Below the pieces are notes generated by a model. It had not been told where the DNA came from. It saw nothing but the letters and a program-made list of their open reading frames with translations, and did not search any database. From Streptomyces sp. CB01635 (lineage in GTDB: Bacteria > Actinomycetota > Actinomycetes > Streptomycetales > Streptomycetaceae): a stretch of DNA of 64,000 bases. The stretch spans positions 124,001-188,000 of the forward strand of contig NZ_NNBL01000015.1 of NCBI RefSeq assembly GCF_002803065.1. Direction: 5' to 3'. Each line of letters begins with the position of its first letter. Positions within the stretch are counted from its first letter, which is position 1. Position numbers and translations under genes: made by a program. Of this stretch, positions 51,235-59,731 are shown piece by piece.

Positions 51235-51338
51235 GGGGGTGGGTATTAGTCGTATAAATCGCGCGGGAGGGGTGCGGGGCCGCACCGAAGAGTCCCGGAG
51301 GCGGGACTTCCCCCATGTGCAGCGGGTAACGTCGGGGC

Positions 51339-51935
51339 GTGCCCGCCGACCCACTGCACCGCGCCACGAACACGCAGCGCAGCACGACCAGCCCGCCGCC
51401 GAGCGGCCCGAGGGCGAGCGCGGTAGAGGTCCGCAGAAGCGCCCGGCGGCGCCGAACGGTCTCCGCGTATCGCGAAGGTGACCGGACCGTCGTCCTCATT
51501 CCGGCCCGTATGTCGGAGGCCGAGGAGAAGCGCTGGGTCAACGTCATGCTCGACAAGCTGGCCGCGCAGGAGAGCAAACGGGTCCTGGGGGACGCGGAGC
51601 TCGCCGAGCGGGCGGAGCGGCTGTCCGAGCAGTGCTTCGATGGCCGGGCCCGCCCCACGTCCGTGCGCTGGGTGACGAATCAGAACACGCGCTGGGGGTC
51701 GTGCACGCCGTCCGAGGGCAGCATCCGGCTGTCGCACCGGCTGCAGGGGATGCCGGAGTACGTGGTCGACTACGTACTCGTACACGAGTTGGCGCATCTG
51801 CTGGTGCCGGGGCACGGGCCGCGGTTCTGGCGTCTCCTTGAGGCGTATCCGCGCACGGAGCGGGCGCGGGGCTATCTCGAGGGTGTTGTCGCGGCCGACC
51901 GGCTGCCGCATCTGCCGGCCGCTCGCGAGGAGTGA
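51339..51935 (+). CDS. YgjP-type (M48/DUF45) zinc metallopeptidase
   Basis: A 198-residue protein with the zinc motif VHELAHLLVPGHGPRFW (His149, Glu150, His153, third ligand His159) and the family motif NQNTRWGSC (115-123). The N-terminal roughly 40 residues are basic and low-complexity. Members are related to the SprT/YgjP group; substrates are unknown. GTG 51339 is used because it begins the readable frame near CGGGGC; an internal start cannot be excluded since conservation begins around residue 28. It is divergent from the ThiF-like gene. Confidence 0.82.
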   Translation: MPADPLHRATNTQRSTTSPPPSGPRASAVEVRRSARRRRTVSAYREGDRTVVLIPARMSEAEEKRWVNVMLDKLAAQESKRVLGDAELAERAERLSEQCFDGRARPTSVRWVTNQNTRWGSCTPSEGSIRLSHRLQGMPEYVVDYVLVHELAHLLVPGHGPRFWRLLEAYPRTERARGYLEGVVAADRLPHLPAAREE

Positions 51936-52176
51936 GCACCCGGGAGTGACCGCCCACGAGTGGCCTCCCCTGAGCGACCGCCTTGGAGTGACTGACCGAG
52001 GAGTCACCCCCTATGACCTTTCGGCGCCCAGGTCTGACTGTCCGTCGACCCTTCGCCGATTCCGCCCGCCGCGTGCCCGTTGTGTACCAGGGCTGTACCG
52101 GCTGCCGCCGCTGTCAGTGATTGCGGTTAGCCTGACGCGACGTATTCACCTTCGGGATGGGGGACGGTCGTTACGC

Positions 52177-53883
52177 ATGGCCAGGGAATTCCAACGCGGC
52201 CACAAGGCCAAGATCAGTGACCTCACCGCGGGCACCGATCTGTACGTAGGCGTGCAGATCACGGGTCCCGGGCTGACCTTCGACATCAGCTGCTTCGGTC
52301 TTGACGCCGACGAACGGCTCTCGGACGACCGGTATTTCGTCTTCTTCAATCAGCCGAAATCGCCCGAGGAGTCGATTCAGCTTCTCGGTGCGCAGGCCGG
52401 CGACAGCGAGTCCTTCCGCGTCACCCTCGACCGGATCCCGGCGAACATCCAGAAGTTGTCGTTCACCGCGACGATCGACGGCGCCGGGCAGATGTCGCAG
52501 ATCGCCCCCGGATACGTACGGATCGTCGCGGGCGGCGAGGAGGTCGCCCGCTATTCGTTCAACGGCACGGAGTTCTCGACCGAACGTGCCGTGATGCTGG
52601 GCGACTTCTACCTGAAGGACGTCTGGCGGTTCGCGGCCGTCGGGCAGGGGTTCGACGGCGGACTCGACGCGCTGCTGAAGAACTTCGGCGGTGAGGTCGC
52701 CGACGAGGAGCCCGCCGCCGCGCCGCCCCAGCAGCAGACCGGTGCACCGTCGTTCGCGCCGCCCGGGCAGGCCACGGCGCCACCCGCGTTCGGCGCGCCC
52801 GCACCCGCAACGCCCGCGCCCGCCCCGGCCCCGCAGCCCGCCCAGCAGGGCTACGCGCCGCCGCAGGCAGCCACGCCGCCGCCCGCCCCGGCCCCGCCGT
52901 CGGTGCACGCGGCGCCGACGATCGTCGCACCGCTGGCCACGCCGCCCGGCGCCATGCAGCCGCCGGCCGCGCCCACCCCGCACGCGCCGCCCATCGGACA
53001 TGTGCCCGGTCAGACCGCGCCCCCGCCCCCGGGCTACGGGCAGCCGACCGCGCCTCCCGGCTACGGGCAGCAGCCCCAGGCGCCGACCCCGCCCCCGGGG
53101 TACGGACAGCCGACTCCGCCTCCCGGTTACGGGCAGCAGCCGCCCGGTCAGTTCCCCGGTCAGCAGGGTGCCCCGTCGCCGTACGGGGCACCTCAGGGTG
53201 TGCCGCAGGGCGGAGGCGCCGCCGGTGTGTCCGCCGCGCTTTCGGCGTTCCGCGAGGCGCCCACCGGTCAGCGGTGGACCCTGCAGAACAAGAAGCTGAT
53301 CCGCGTCGATCTCGGCGCCGGCGGCGACCAGCCGGTGCTCGCCCGGCAGGGCAGCATGGTGCTCTACCAGGGCAAGGTGGAGTTCGGCTACAAGGGCGCG
53401 GGCTTCGCCGGCCGGATCGTGGGCAACGCGACCGGCCAGGAGATGCAGCTGATGCGCTGCACCGGCCGCGGCCAGGTCTTCCTCGCGGAGGAGGCCACGC
53501 ATCTGCACCCCATCGAGCTCCAGGGCGACGCGATCTGCGTATCCGCGGAGAACGTTCTGGCGTTCGACGAGAGCCTCCAGCACGAGGTGCGCAGGATCGA
53601 GGGGCACGGCATTCCCGGCGGCGCCCTGTTCGTCATGCAGTTCCAGGGCACGGGCACGGTCGTCGTCAAGACGCACGGCACGCCCGTCGTGCTGCCCGTG
53701 ACGCCGACGACGTTCGCCGACTGCAACGCGGTCGTCGCCTGGTCGGCCGCCGCGCAGGCGATCGTGTCCAGCCAGGTGCGCATGCGCTACAACGCCTACC
53801 CGGGACACAGCGGGGAGAGCGTGAACCTCCAGTTCCGGGGTGCGCCAGGGAACTTCATCGTCGTCCAGCCGTTCGAGGTCTGA
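52177..53883 (+). CDS. TerD-AIM24 fusion protein
   Basis: A 568-residue protein. Residues 1-175 are a TerD domain with the calcium-binding-type sequences GLTFDISCFGLDADERLSDDRYFVFF and FNQPKSPE. Residues 175-345 are a Pro/Gln/Gly-rich linker with P-P-G-Y-G-Q repeats. Residues about 350-568 are an AIM24 domain (RQGSMVLYQG, GQVFLAEEAT, GIPGGALFVM). TerD proteins belong to tellurite and phage-stress systems; AIM24 is named for a mitochondrial protein and is common next to TerD genes in bacteria. A membrane- or Ca2+-linked stress role is inferred. ATG 52177 begins the TerD domain. Two further AIM24 genes follow at 11 and 16 nt. Confidence 0.88.
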   Translation: MAREFQRGHKAKISDLTAGTDLYVGVQITGPGLTFDISCFGLDADERLSDDRYFVFFNQPKSPEESIQLLGAQAGDSESFRVTLDRIPANIQKLSFTATIDGAGQMSQIAPGYVRIVAGGEEVARYSFNGTEFSTERAVMLGDFYLKDVWRFAAVGQGFDGGLDALLKNFGGEVADEEPAAAPPQQQTGAPSFAPPGQATAPPAFGAPAPATPAPAPAPQPAQQGYAPPQAATPPPAPAPPSVHAAPTIVAPLATPPGAMQPPAAPTPHAPPIGHVPGQTAPPPPGYGQPTAPPGYGQQPQAPTPPPGYGQPTPPPGYGQQPPGQFPGQQGAPSPYGAPQGVPQGGGAAGVSAALSAFREAPTGQRWTLQNKKLIRVDLGAGGDQPVLARQGSMVLYQGKVEFGYKGAGFAGRIVGNATGQEMQLMRCTGRGQVFLAEEATHLHPIELQGDAICVSAENVLAFDESLQHEVRRIEGHGIPGGALFVMQFQGTGTVVVKTHGTPVVLPVTPTTFADCNAVVAWSAAAQAIVSSQVRMRYNAYPGHSGESVNLQFRGAPGNFIVVQPFEV

Positions 53884-53894
53884 GGGAGCCCGTC

Positions 53895-54575
53895 ATGAAC
53901 CAGCCGCTCGCGGGTTACGCCCCGACCCCGGTAGCCGCCCGCATGGAGAACCACGGCGCCAACATGCTCAAGGTCGCCATGCAGACCGGCAACGACCTCC
54001 TCGCGCGCGTGGGCTCGATGGTCGCCTACGAAGGGTTCGTCCAGTACGAGCCCAACCCGCCCGCCGTCCGCCAGATCGCCCGCGACTGGATGACCGGCGA
54101 GGGCGCGCCCCTGATGAAGGCCACCGGAGACGGCATCCTCTACCTCGCCGACTACGGCGCCGAGATTGTCGTCATCAACCTCGGTGGCGACTCGATCTCG
54201 GTGAACGGCACGAACCTGCTCGCCTTCGACGCGCACCTCCAGTGGGGCGTCGAGCGCGTCAAGGGCCTCGCCAAGTTCGCCGGACAGGGCCTGTGGAACA
54301 TCAAGATCTCCGGGCAGGGCTATGTCGCCCTCACGTCCCGGGGCACCCCCATCGTCGTCGACTGCGGCCGCGGCGAGGACGAGACGTACGTCGACCCGGA
54401 CGCGTTGATCGCCTGGTCCCCGAACCTCAAGGTGAAGGGCAAGCGCAGCTTCAAGGCCGGCTCGCTCATCGGGCGCGGCAGCGGTGAGGCCTACCAGATG
54501 GGCTTCTCCGGGGAAGGCATTGTCGTCGTACAGCCCAGTGAGGACAGCACCGACCGCCTCCGAGTCCGGGGCTGA
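53895..54575 (+). CDS. AIM24-family protein
   Basis: A 226-residue AIM24 protein: MLKVAMQTGNDLLARVGSMV, GDGILYLADYGAEIVVINLG, ISVNGTNLLAFDAHLQWGV and a final GEGIVVVQPSE. The fold is a repeated beta-structure (TRAP-like). ATG 53895 follows GAGGGAGCC. It is the middle of three AIM24 genes in a row, 11 nt after the fusion gene and 16 nt before the next, so one operon; the three copies differ in sequence and are probably subunits of one assembly. Confidence 0.88.
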   Translation: MNQPLAGYAPTPVAARMENHGANMLKVAMQTGNDLLARVGSMVAYEGFVQYEPNPPAVRQIARDWMTGEGAPLMKATGDGILYLADYGAEIVVINLGGDSISVNGTNLLAFDAHLQWGVERVKGLAKFAGQGLWNIKISGQGYVALTSRGTPIVVDCGRGEDETYVDPDALIAWSPNLKVKGKRSFKAGSLIGRGSGEAYQMGFSGEGIVVVQPSEDSTDRLRVRG

Positions 54576-54591
54576 GGGGGAACGGAACACC

Positions 54592-55347
54592 ATGCAGAGC
54601 CCGCTTTTCGCGCACTCCGAGCAGCAGACCCAGGAGCGCTACACCGTCCAGAACCCGCAGCTGCTGCGGGTCACGCTGGAAGGCCACGACGACATCCTCG
54701 CCCGCAAGGGCGCCATGGTCGCCTACCAGGGCCTTGTCGAGTTCGACGGCGAGATCCAGACCTCCGGTCAGAGGCGCGCCCGCGCCAACACCGGTGAGGG
54801 CCTCGACCTGATGCGCTGCCACGGGCAGGGCACCGTCTACCTCGCCAACCTCGCCCAGTTCATCCACGTGGTGGAGGTCGAGCAGGACGGTCTGACCGTG
54901 GACAGCAGCTATGTCCTCGCGCTCGACTCCTCGCTCAGCTACCAGGTCGTCGCCGTCGACAGCCAGTACGGCATCTCCGGCTCCGGCAAGTACCAGCTCA
55001 ACATCACCGGGCGCGGCAAGGTCGCCCTGATGACGTCGGGGCAGCCGCTGATGCTCCAGGTCACCCCGGACCGGTACGTCAACGCCGACGCGGACGCGAT
55101 CGTCGCCTGGTCCAACGGCCTGCGCGTGCAGATGCAGGCCCAGACGCACTCCTCCGGAGTGTGGCGGCGCCGCGGCAACACGGGGGAGGGCTGGGAGCTC
55201 AGCTTCATGGGCCAGGGCTACGCCCTCGTGCAGCCCAGCGAGCTGCTGCCCCCGCAGAACGCGGTGATCGGCCAGGGCCTCGGCGCCCAGTACGGCATGG
55301 GCCAGCAGGGCGCCCGTGGCCAGAACCAGGGCAACGTCTGGAGCTGA
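54592..55347 (+). CDS. AIM24-family protein
   Basis: A 251-residue AIM24 protein: DDILARKGAMVAYQGLVEF, GEGLDLMRCHGQGTVYLAN, LTVDSSYVLALDSSLSYQV and a final GYALVQPSELLP, ending in a Gly/Gln-rich tail. ATG 54592 lies after GAGGGGGAACGG. It closes the TerD/AIM24 operon, followed by an exceptionally long hairpin. Confidence 0.88.
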   Translation: MQSPLFAHSEQQTQERYTVQNPQLLRVTLEGHDDILARKGAMVAYQGLVEFDGEIQTSGQRRARANTGEGLDLMRCHGQGTVYLANLAQFIHVVEVEQDGLTVDSSYVLALDSSLSYQVVAVDSQYGISGSGKYQLNITGRGKVALMTSGQPLMLQVTPDRYVNADADAIVAWSNGLRVQMQAQTHSSGVWRRRGNTGEGWELSFMGQGYALVQPSELLPPQNAVIGQGLGAQYGMGQQGARGQNQGNVWS

Positions 55348-55390
55348 CCCGAAGGGCGATCATGTGTCCTGAGTGACCATGTGCCACGTG

Positions 55391-55436
55391 GCATGTGTAA
55401 GGGGCGGCCACCACGGTGGCCGCCCCTTACACATGC
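55391..55436. terminator. Exceptionally long bidirectional terminator
   Basis: A perfect inverted repeat: 55391-55412 pairs with 55415-55436, giving a 21-bp stem with a 4-nt effective loop. It separates the AIM24 operon from the convergent Nudix gene, whose stop is 5 nt past it. Confidence 0.8.
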
Positions 55437-55440
55437 CCGC

Positions 55441-55965
55441 TCACAGTCGGGCGCGCGTCGCCTCCACCAGGCGCACGACGGAGTCGTCCGCCACGCCCGC
55501 GACCTCGTCGTACGGGAACCAGCGCAGGTCGAGCGACTCGTCGCTGATGGCGGCCACCGCGTCGGCGGGAGCGACAGCCGCGTACTGCGTGTCGAGATGC
55601 CGCGTGCACGGTCCCGGGATCGGATGCCGGTCGAGCCGCACGGGGCCGCCCGGCAGGAGCGTCAAGCCGGGGATGCCGGACTCCTCGGTCGCCTCCCGCA
55701 GCGCGGCTTCCGCGAGCGTCAGGTCACCCGGCTCGCAGTGGCCGCCCATCTGCAGCCACATCTGGAGCTTCTTGTGCAGCGTGAGCAGCACCCGCCCGTG
55801 GGACGGGTCGATGACCAGCGCGCTCGCCGTCAGATGACCGTCCGTGCAGGCCTTCCACATGCCGTCCTCGGGATGGGCGGACAGGTGATCCAGGTACGCC
55901 TGGCGCAGCTCGGCCTGGCCCTCGTAGGCCTTCAGTACGAGGACCGCGTCGTCGTGCAGCGTCAC
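55441..55965 (-). CDS. Nudix hydrolase
   Basis: A 174-residue protein with an intact Nudix box, GGHCEPGDLTLAEAALREATEESGI. An N-terminal helical part (LRQAYLDHLSAHPEDGMWKAC) precedes it. Metal-binding Glu residues in REATEE are present. The substrate is a nucleoside-diphosphate derivative of unknown type. GTG 55965 overlaps the protease stop by GTGA, so it is translated with the upstream protease gene. Confidence 0.82.
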   Translation of the reverse strand: MTLHDDAVLVLKAYEGQAELRQAYLDHLSAHPEDGMWKACTDGHLTASALVIDPSHGRVLLTLHKKLQMWLQMGGHCEPGDLTLAEAALREATEESGIPGLTLLPGGPVRLDRHPIPGPCTRHLDTQYAAVAPADAVAAISDESLDLRWFPYDEVAGVADDSVVRLVEATRARL

Positions 55966-57434
55966 TTGCCCTCGTCGTCCTTGGAGCCGTCGGAGTCGTT
56001 CTTGGAGCTGTCCGCGGGACCGTCGCCCTTGGAGTCGCCCTCCTTGGAGAGGTTCGGCTTGTCCAGGCCGCCGCTCGCCGCCTCGCCGAGCATCTTGTCG
56101 ATCTCGGAGAAGTCCAGCTGCTCGCGGTGCACGAAGCCGTCCGGGTCGTCCAGGTCCGACGCCGTCGGCAGCATGTCCGGGTGCGCCCACAGGCCGTCGC
56201 GCCCGTCCACACCGCGCGCGTCCGTCAGCGAGGCCCACAGTCGCGAGGCGTCCCGCAGGCGGCGCGGGCGCAGCTCCAGACCGATCAGCGTGGCGAACGT
56301 CTGCTCGGCGGGGCCACCGGTCGCCCGGCGGCGGCGCAGCGTCTCACGGAGCGCGTCGGCCGACGACAGGCGCGGCTTCGCGGCCGCGTGGACCACGGCG
56401 TCGACCCAGCCCTCGACGAGCGCGAGAGCGGTCTCCAGGCGGGCCAGGGCGGCCTTCTGCTCCGGAGTGTCCTCCGGCTGGAACATGCCCTGCTGAAGCG
56501 CCTCCTGCAGCTGCTCCGGGTTCTGCGGATCGAGCTGGCCGACCGCGTCCTCCAGCTTCGCCGTGTCGACCTTGATGCCGCGCGCGTATCCCTCGACCGC
56601 GCCGAACAGGTGCGAGCGCAGCCACGGCACATGCGAGAAGAGCCGCTGGTGGGCGGCCTCGCGCAGCGCCAGGTAGAGCCGCACCTCCTCCTTGGGGATG
56701 CCGAGGTCCTTGCCGAACGCCTCGATGTTCACCGGCAGGAGCGCCGCCTTGCCGGCGGGGCCGAGCGGCAGACCGATGTCGGTCGAGCCGACGACCTCGC
56801 CCGCGAGGACGCCCACGGCCTGCCCGATCTGCGAGCCGAACATGGCGCCGCCCATGGAGCGCATCATCCCGATGAGCGGGCCCGCCATGGCCTGCATCTC
56901 CTCGGGAAGGACATCGCCCATGGCCAGGCCGACACGCTCGGCGACCGGGTCGACGAGTTCCTTCCACACCGGGAGGGTCGCCTCGACCCACTCGGCGCGG
57001 CTCCACGCCACCGCGGACCCGGCACCCGACGGCAGCGACGTCGCGTCGTCGAGCCACAGGTCGGCCAGGCGCACGGCCTCCTCGACCTGCGAGCGCTCGG
57101 CGGGGCCGACACTCGCGTCCTTGGTGCCGTCGGCGGTGCCCTGGGAGACCGTCTGACGGGCGATGTCCTTGGCCATCTCCCAGTTCACCGGGCCGCCCTC
57201 GTACGAGAGCATCTGGCCGAGCTGCTGGAAGGCGGCCCCCAGGTCATTGGGGTTCAGGGAACCGAACATCGCGGCGAAGGGGTTGTCCCCGCCGCCCATG
57301 CCGGGCATTCCTCCGAAACCGAAGGGGTTGGCAGGTCCCTGACCGCCACCGCCCTGCTGATCCTTCTTCTTGCCCTCGTCGCCGTCGTCCGGCTCCTCCG
57401 GCGGAAGGCCGAATCCGAATGGGGTGTCACTCAC
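55962..57434 (-). CDS. DUF2342 zinc-dependent metalloprotease-like protein
   Basis: A 490-residue protein, the ortholog of M. tuberculosis Rv3195. The N-terminus is Gly/Met/Asn/Pro-rich (NPFGFGGMPGMGGGDNPF). The DUF2342 domain then runs from about 60 to 430. It holds LREAAHQRLFSHVPWLRSHL, the conserved helix around the putative zinc site; a textbook HExxH is absent, so catalysis is not certain. The last 40 residues are Lys/Asp/Ser-rich. GTG 57434 follows GAGGAACCCC; longer frames are non-coding. It is upstream of the Nudix gene and divergent from the SDR gene. Confidence 0.82.
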   Translation of the reverse strand: MSDTPFGFGLPPEEPDDGDEGKKKDQQGGGGQGPANPFGFGGMPGMGGGDNPFAAMFGSLNPNDLGAAFQQLGQMLSYEGGPVNWEMAKDIARQTVSQGTADGTKDASVGPAERSQVEEAVRLADLWLDDATSLPSGAGSAVAWSRAEWVEATLPVWKELVDPVAERVGLAMGDVLPEEMQAMAGPLIGMMRSMGGAMFGSQIGQAVGVLAGEVVGSTDIGLPLGPAGKAALLPVNIEAFGKDLGIPKEEVRLYLALREAAHQRLFSHVPWLRSHLFGAVEGYARGIKVDTAKLEDAVGQLDPQNPEQLQEALQQGMFQPEDTPEQKAALARLETALALVEGWVDAVVHAAAKPRLSSADALRETLRRRRATGGPAEQTFATLIGLELRPRRLRDASRLWASLTDARGVDGRDGLWAHPDMLPTASDLDDPDGFVHREQLDFSEIDKMLGEAASGGLDKPNLSKEGDSKGDGPADSSKNDSDGSKDDEGK

Positions 57435-57573
57435 GGGGTTCCTCGGCTGGTAAGGCCACCGGTTCTGTCCCGGCGGCGTTTGCCCGACTACACACCCAGC
57501 GTAGACACCGTGACGCGATCGGGCCTCGGTGCTCCGCCGACTCACGGCCTGCGGCAGGATGGATGCCTCCTGG

Positions 57574-57598
57574 TACGTACGCGTCTTACACGTACGTA
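57574..57598. repeat. 25-bp operator-like inverted repeat
   Basis: Arms TACGTACGCGT (57574-57584) and ACACGTACGTA (57588-57598) with a 3-nt centre, 10 of 11 bases symmetric. It is placed 27-51 nt before the SDR gene start, inside the divergent spacer, as an operator would be. Confidence 0.55.
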
Positions 57599-57624
57599 CT
57601 GAATACAACCGCTGGAGACGCCCG

Positions 57625-58737
57625 GTGAGTTCCCCAGATCCACAGGTTCGCGCAGCGCGAAACCCTTCGACCAGTTCCGGAGCGCGCGGCCCCGTCGTCG
57701 CGGTCACCGGTGCCGCCTCAGGCGTCGGCGCGCTCCTTACCGAGCGACTCGCCGCATCCGACGAGATCAAGCAGGTCCTGGCCATCGACGAGCGGCGCGG
57801 TGAGTGCGCGTCCGCGACCTGGCACATCCTGGACGTGCGCGACCCGGCGATCGCCGAGAAGCTGCGCGGTGCGGACGTCGTCGTGCACCTCGCGCTCGAC
57901 CTCGACCTGGAGACCGACCCCGCCGCCCGTACGGCGTACAACGTGCGCGGCACCCAGACGGTGCTCACCGCCGCGGCCGCCGCCGGAGTCCACCGTGTCG
58001 TCCTGTGCACCTCGGCGATGGTCTACGGAGCGCTGGAGGACAACGAGCTGCCCCTGTCCGAGGACGCCGAACTGCGCGCGACCGCGGAGGCCACCGGCGT
58101 CGGCGACCTCCTGGAGGTCGAGCGGCTCGCCCGCCGCGCGCCGCGCGCCCACCCCGGACTCAACGTGACCGTGGTCCGCCCCGCCACCCTCGTCGGCGGC
58201 ACCGACACCGCCCTGACCAGGTACTTCGAGTCGCCGCGGCTCCTCGTCGTGGCGGGATCCCGGCCCGCCTGGCAGTTCTGCCACGTCGAGGACCTGTGCA
58301 GCGCCCTGGAATACGCCGTCCTGGAGAAGGTCGAAGGGGAACTCGCCGTCGGCTGCGACGGCTGGCTGGAGCAGGAGGAGGTCGAGGAGCTCAGCGGGAT
58401 CCGCCGCATGGAGCTGCCCTCCGCGGTCGCCCTGGGCGCCGCGGCCCGGCTTCACCGGATCGGGCTCACGCCGTCCCCCGCCGGCGACCTCGCGTACACG
58501 ATGTACCCGTGGGTGGTCAGCGTGAGCCGGCTGCACGACGCCGGATGGCGCCCGCAGTGGACCAATGAGGAGGTCCTCGCCGAACTCCTCGAGGAGGTCT
58601 CGGGACGGCACACCGTCGCGGGCCGCCGCCTCGGACGCAAGGACGCGACCGCGGCCGGAGCGGCCGGAGCCACCGTCGCCCTGCTCGGCGCGGCCGCCGT
58701 CGTGCGCCGGGCCCGCAAGGCCAGGCGCAGGATCTGA
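57625..58737 (+). CDS. SDR-family NAD-dependent epimerase/dehydratase
   Basis: A 370-residue extended-SDR protein. The nucleotide loop TGAASGVG (28-35), DVRDPAIAEKLRGADVVVHLA and the NVRGTQTVL segment are present. The usual catalytic YxxxK is not evident: the Ser is in LCTSAMVYGA, but the following Lys is replaced, so it may be a redox sensor or have altered chemistry. The C-terminal 50 residues include a basic hydrophobic segment (AAGAAGATVALLGAAAVVRRA) that might be a membrane anchor. GTG 57625 follows GGAGACGCCC. An operator-like inverted repeat lies just upstream. Confidence 0.75.
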   Translation: MSSPDPQVRAARNPSTSSGARGPVVAVTGAASGVGALLTERLAASDEIKQVLAIDERRGECASATWHILDVRDPAIAEKLRGADVVVHLALDLDLETDPAARTAYNVRGTQTVLTAAAAAGVHRVVLCTSAMVYGALEDNELPLSEDAELRATAEATGVGDLLEVERLARRAPRAHPGLNVTVVRPATLVGGTDTALTRYFESPRLLVVAGSRPAWQFCHVEDLCSALEYAVLEKVEGELAVGCDGWLEQEEVEELSGIRRMELPSAVALGAAARLHRIGLTPSPAGDLAYTMYPWVVSVSRLHDAGWRPQWTNEEVLAELLEEVSGRHTVAGRRLGRKDATAAGAAGATVALLGAAAVVRRARKARRRI

Positions 58738-58856
58738 CAGCCCGCCCCAGCGGCGCCCGGACCGGCTCGCCCTGTAGGAGGCTCCAACCCACTACGCGCG
58801 CGTGCCGGTGGAAAGCGCTATTCCGTGCCGGTGGCCGCGTACGGCACGATGACCTC

Positions 58857-59321
58857 ATGGCACGCACCACGAACGACCACCCCGGAGAGCAGCCGGCGCA
58901 CGCCCCCATCCGGCTCATCGCGATCCGAGACACGCCCTTGTCCGTGGACGAGGTGTTCCGGGCCGTCGGAGAGGACGCGGCGGGCGGCACCGCGCTGTTC
59001 GTGGGGACGGTGCGCAATCACGACGGTGGCGCCGACGTCGACGCGCTCGGGTACTCGTGCCACCCCTCCGCCGAGGTCGAGATGCGGACCGTCGCCGAGA
59101 AGGTAGTCGCCCAGTTCCCGGTGCGCGCCCTCGCGGCCGTCCACCGAGTGGGCGATCTGGCGGTCGGCGACATCGCGGTCGTCGTCGCCGTGTCCTGCCC
59201 GCACCGCGGAGAGGCCTTCGAGGCCTGCCGCAAGCTGATCGACGACCTCAAGCACGAGGTGCCCATCTGGAAGCACCAGAAGTTCTCGGACGGCACCGAG
59301 GAGTGGGTCGGCGCCTGCTGA
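58857..59321 (+). CDS. moaE: Molybdopterin synthase large subunit MoaE
   Basis: A 154-residue MoaE. It has FVGTVRNHDGG, HRVGDLAVGDIAVVVAVSCPHRGEAFEACR and the catalytic Lys motif IPIWK-like VPIWKHQKF near the end. With MoaD it converts cyclic pyranopterin to molybdopterin, taking sulfur from the MoaD thiocarboxylate formed by MoeZ. The moeZ gene is in this same window (25.0 kb). ATG 58857 is in a weak Shine-Dalgarno context (CATGGCACGC), and the first 20 residues are poorly conserved. No moaD lies nearby. Confidence 0.9.
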   Translation: MARTTNDHPGEQPAHAPIRLIAIRDTPLSVDEVFRAVGEDAAGGTALFVGTVRNHDGGADVDALGYSCHPSAEVEMRTVAEKVVAQFPVRALAAVHRVGDLAVGDIAVVVAVSCPHRGEAFEACRKLIDDLKHEVPIWKHQKFSDGTEEWVGAC

Positions 59322-59469
59322 CCCTCCCGGAGCCAGGCCACGATCGTCGCCTTCGGCCACACGGGCGGTTCCGGTTGCGTAACCGCACCCCTGCGGCGAG
59401 CGTTGACCCAGCGGATGGTTAATCTGCTGATCAGTCAGTTGTAGTGGCTCACGGGGTCGGAGGTCCGGC

Positions 59470-59706
59470 ATGGCGGCGCTCTTGTGGCTGCTCATTCCGC
59501 TTTTCGCAGCGGTCGGCGCCGGTTTGTGGGGCAGCTGGGCCGCACGGAACCGCAGGACCGGTGACGTGTCGGAGCTCAACGGGTACGTCCGCTTCCGCGA
59601 GGCCATGGAGCGGTCGCACACCGGCACGGAGGCGGACCCCCTCGACCCCGAGGCGGACGCGCTGCCCCCGGTCGAGTCCCGGACGGACGCCCCAGCGGTG
59701 CACTGA
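59470..59706 (+). CDS. Small single-pass membrane protein
   Basis: A 78-residue protein: helix at 2-22 (AALLWLLIPLFAAVGAGLWGS), basic stretch, then an acidic Pro-rich tail. GGAGG precedes the ATG at normal distance. It has no recognised family. It lies 25 nt upstream of the PDZ protease gene and probably shares its transcript; a role as partner of this membrane protease is conceivable. Confidence 0.6.
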   Translation: MAALLWLLIPLFAAVGAGLWGSWAARNRRTGDVSELNGYVRFREAMERSHTGTEADPLDPEADALPPVESRTDAPAVH

Positions 59707-59731
59707 CAGACCGGTCCCGTACTGTCGTTCC

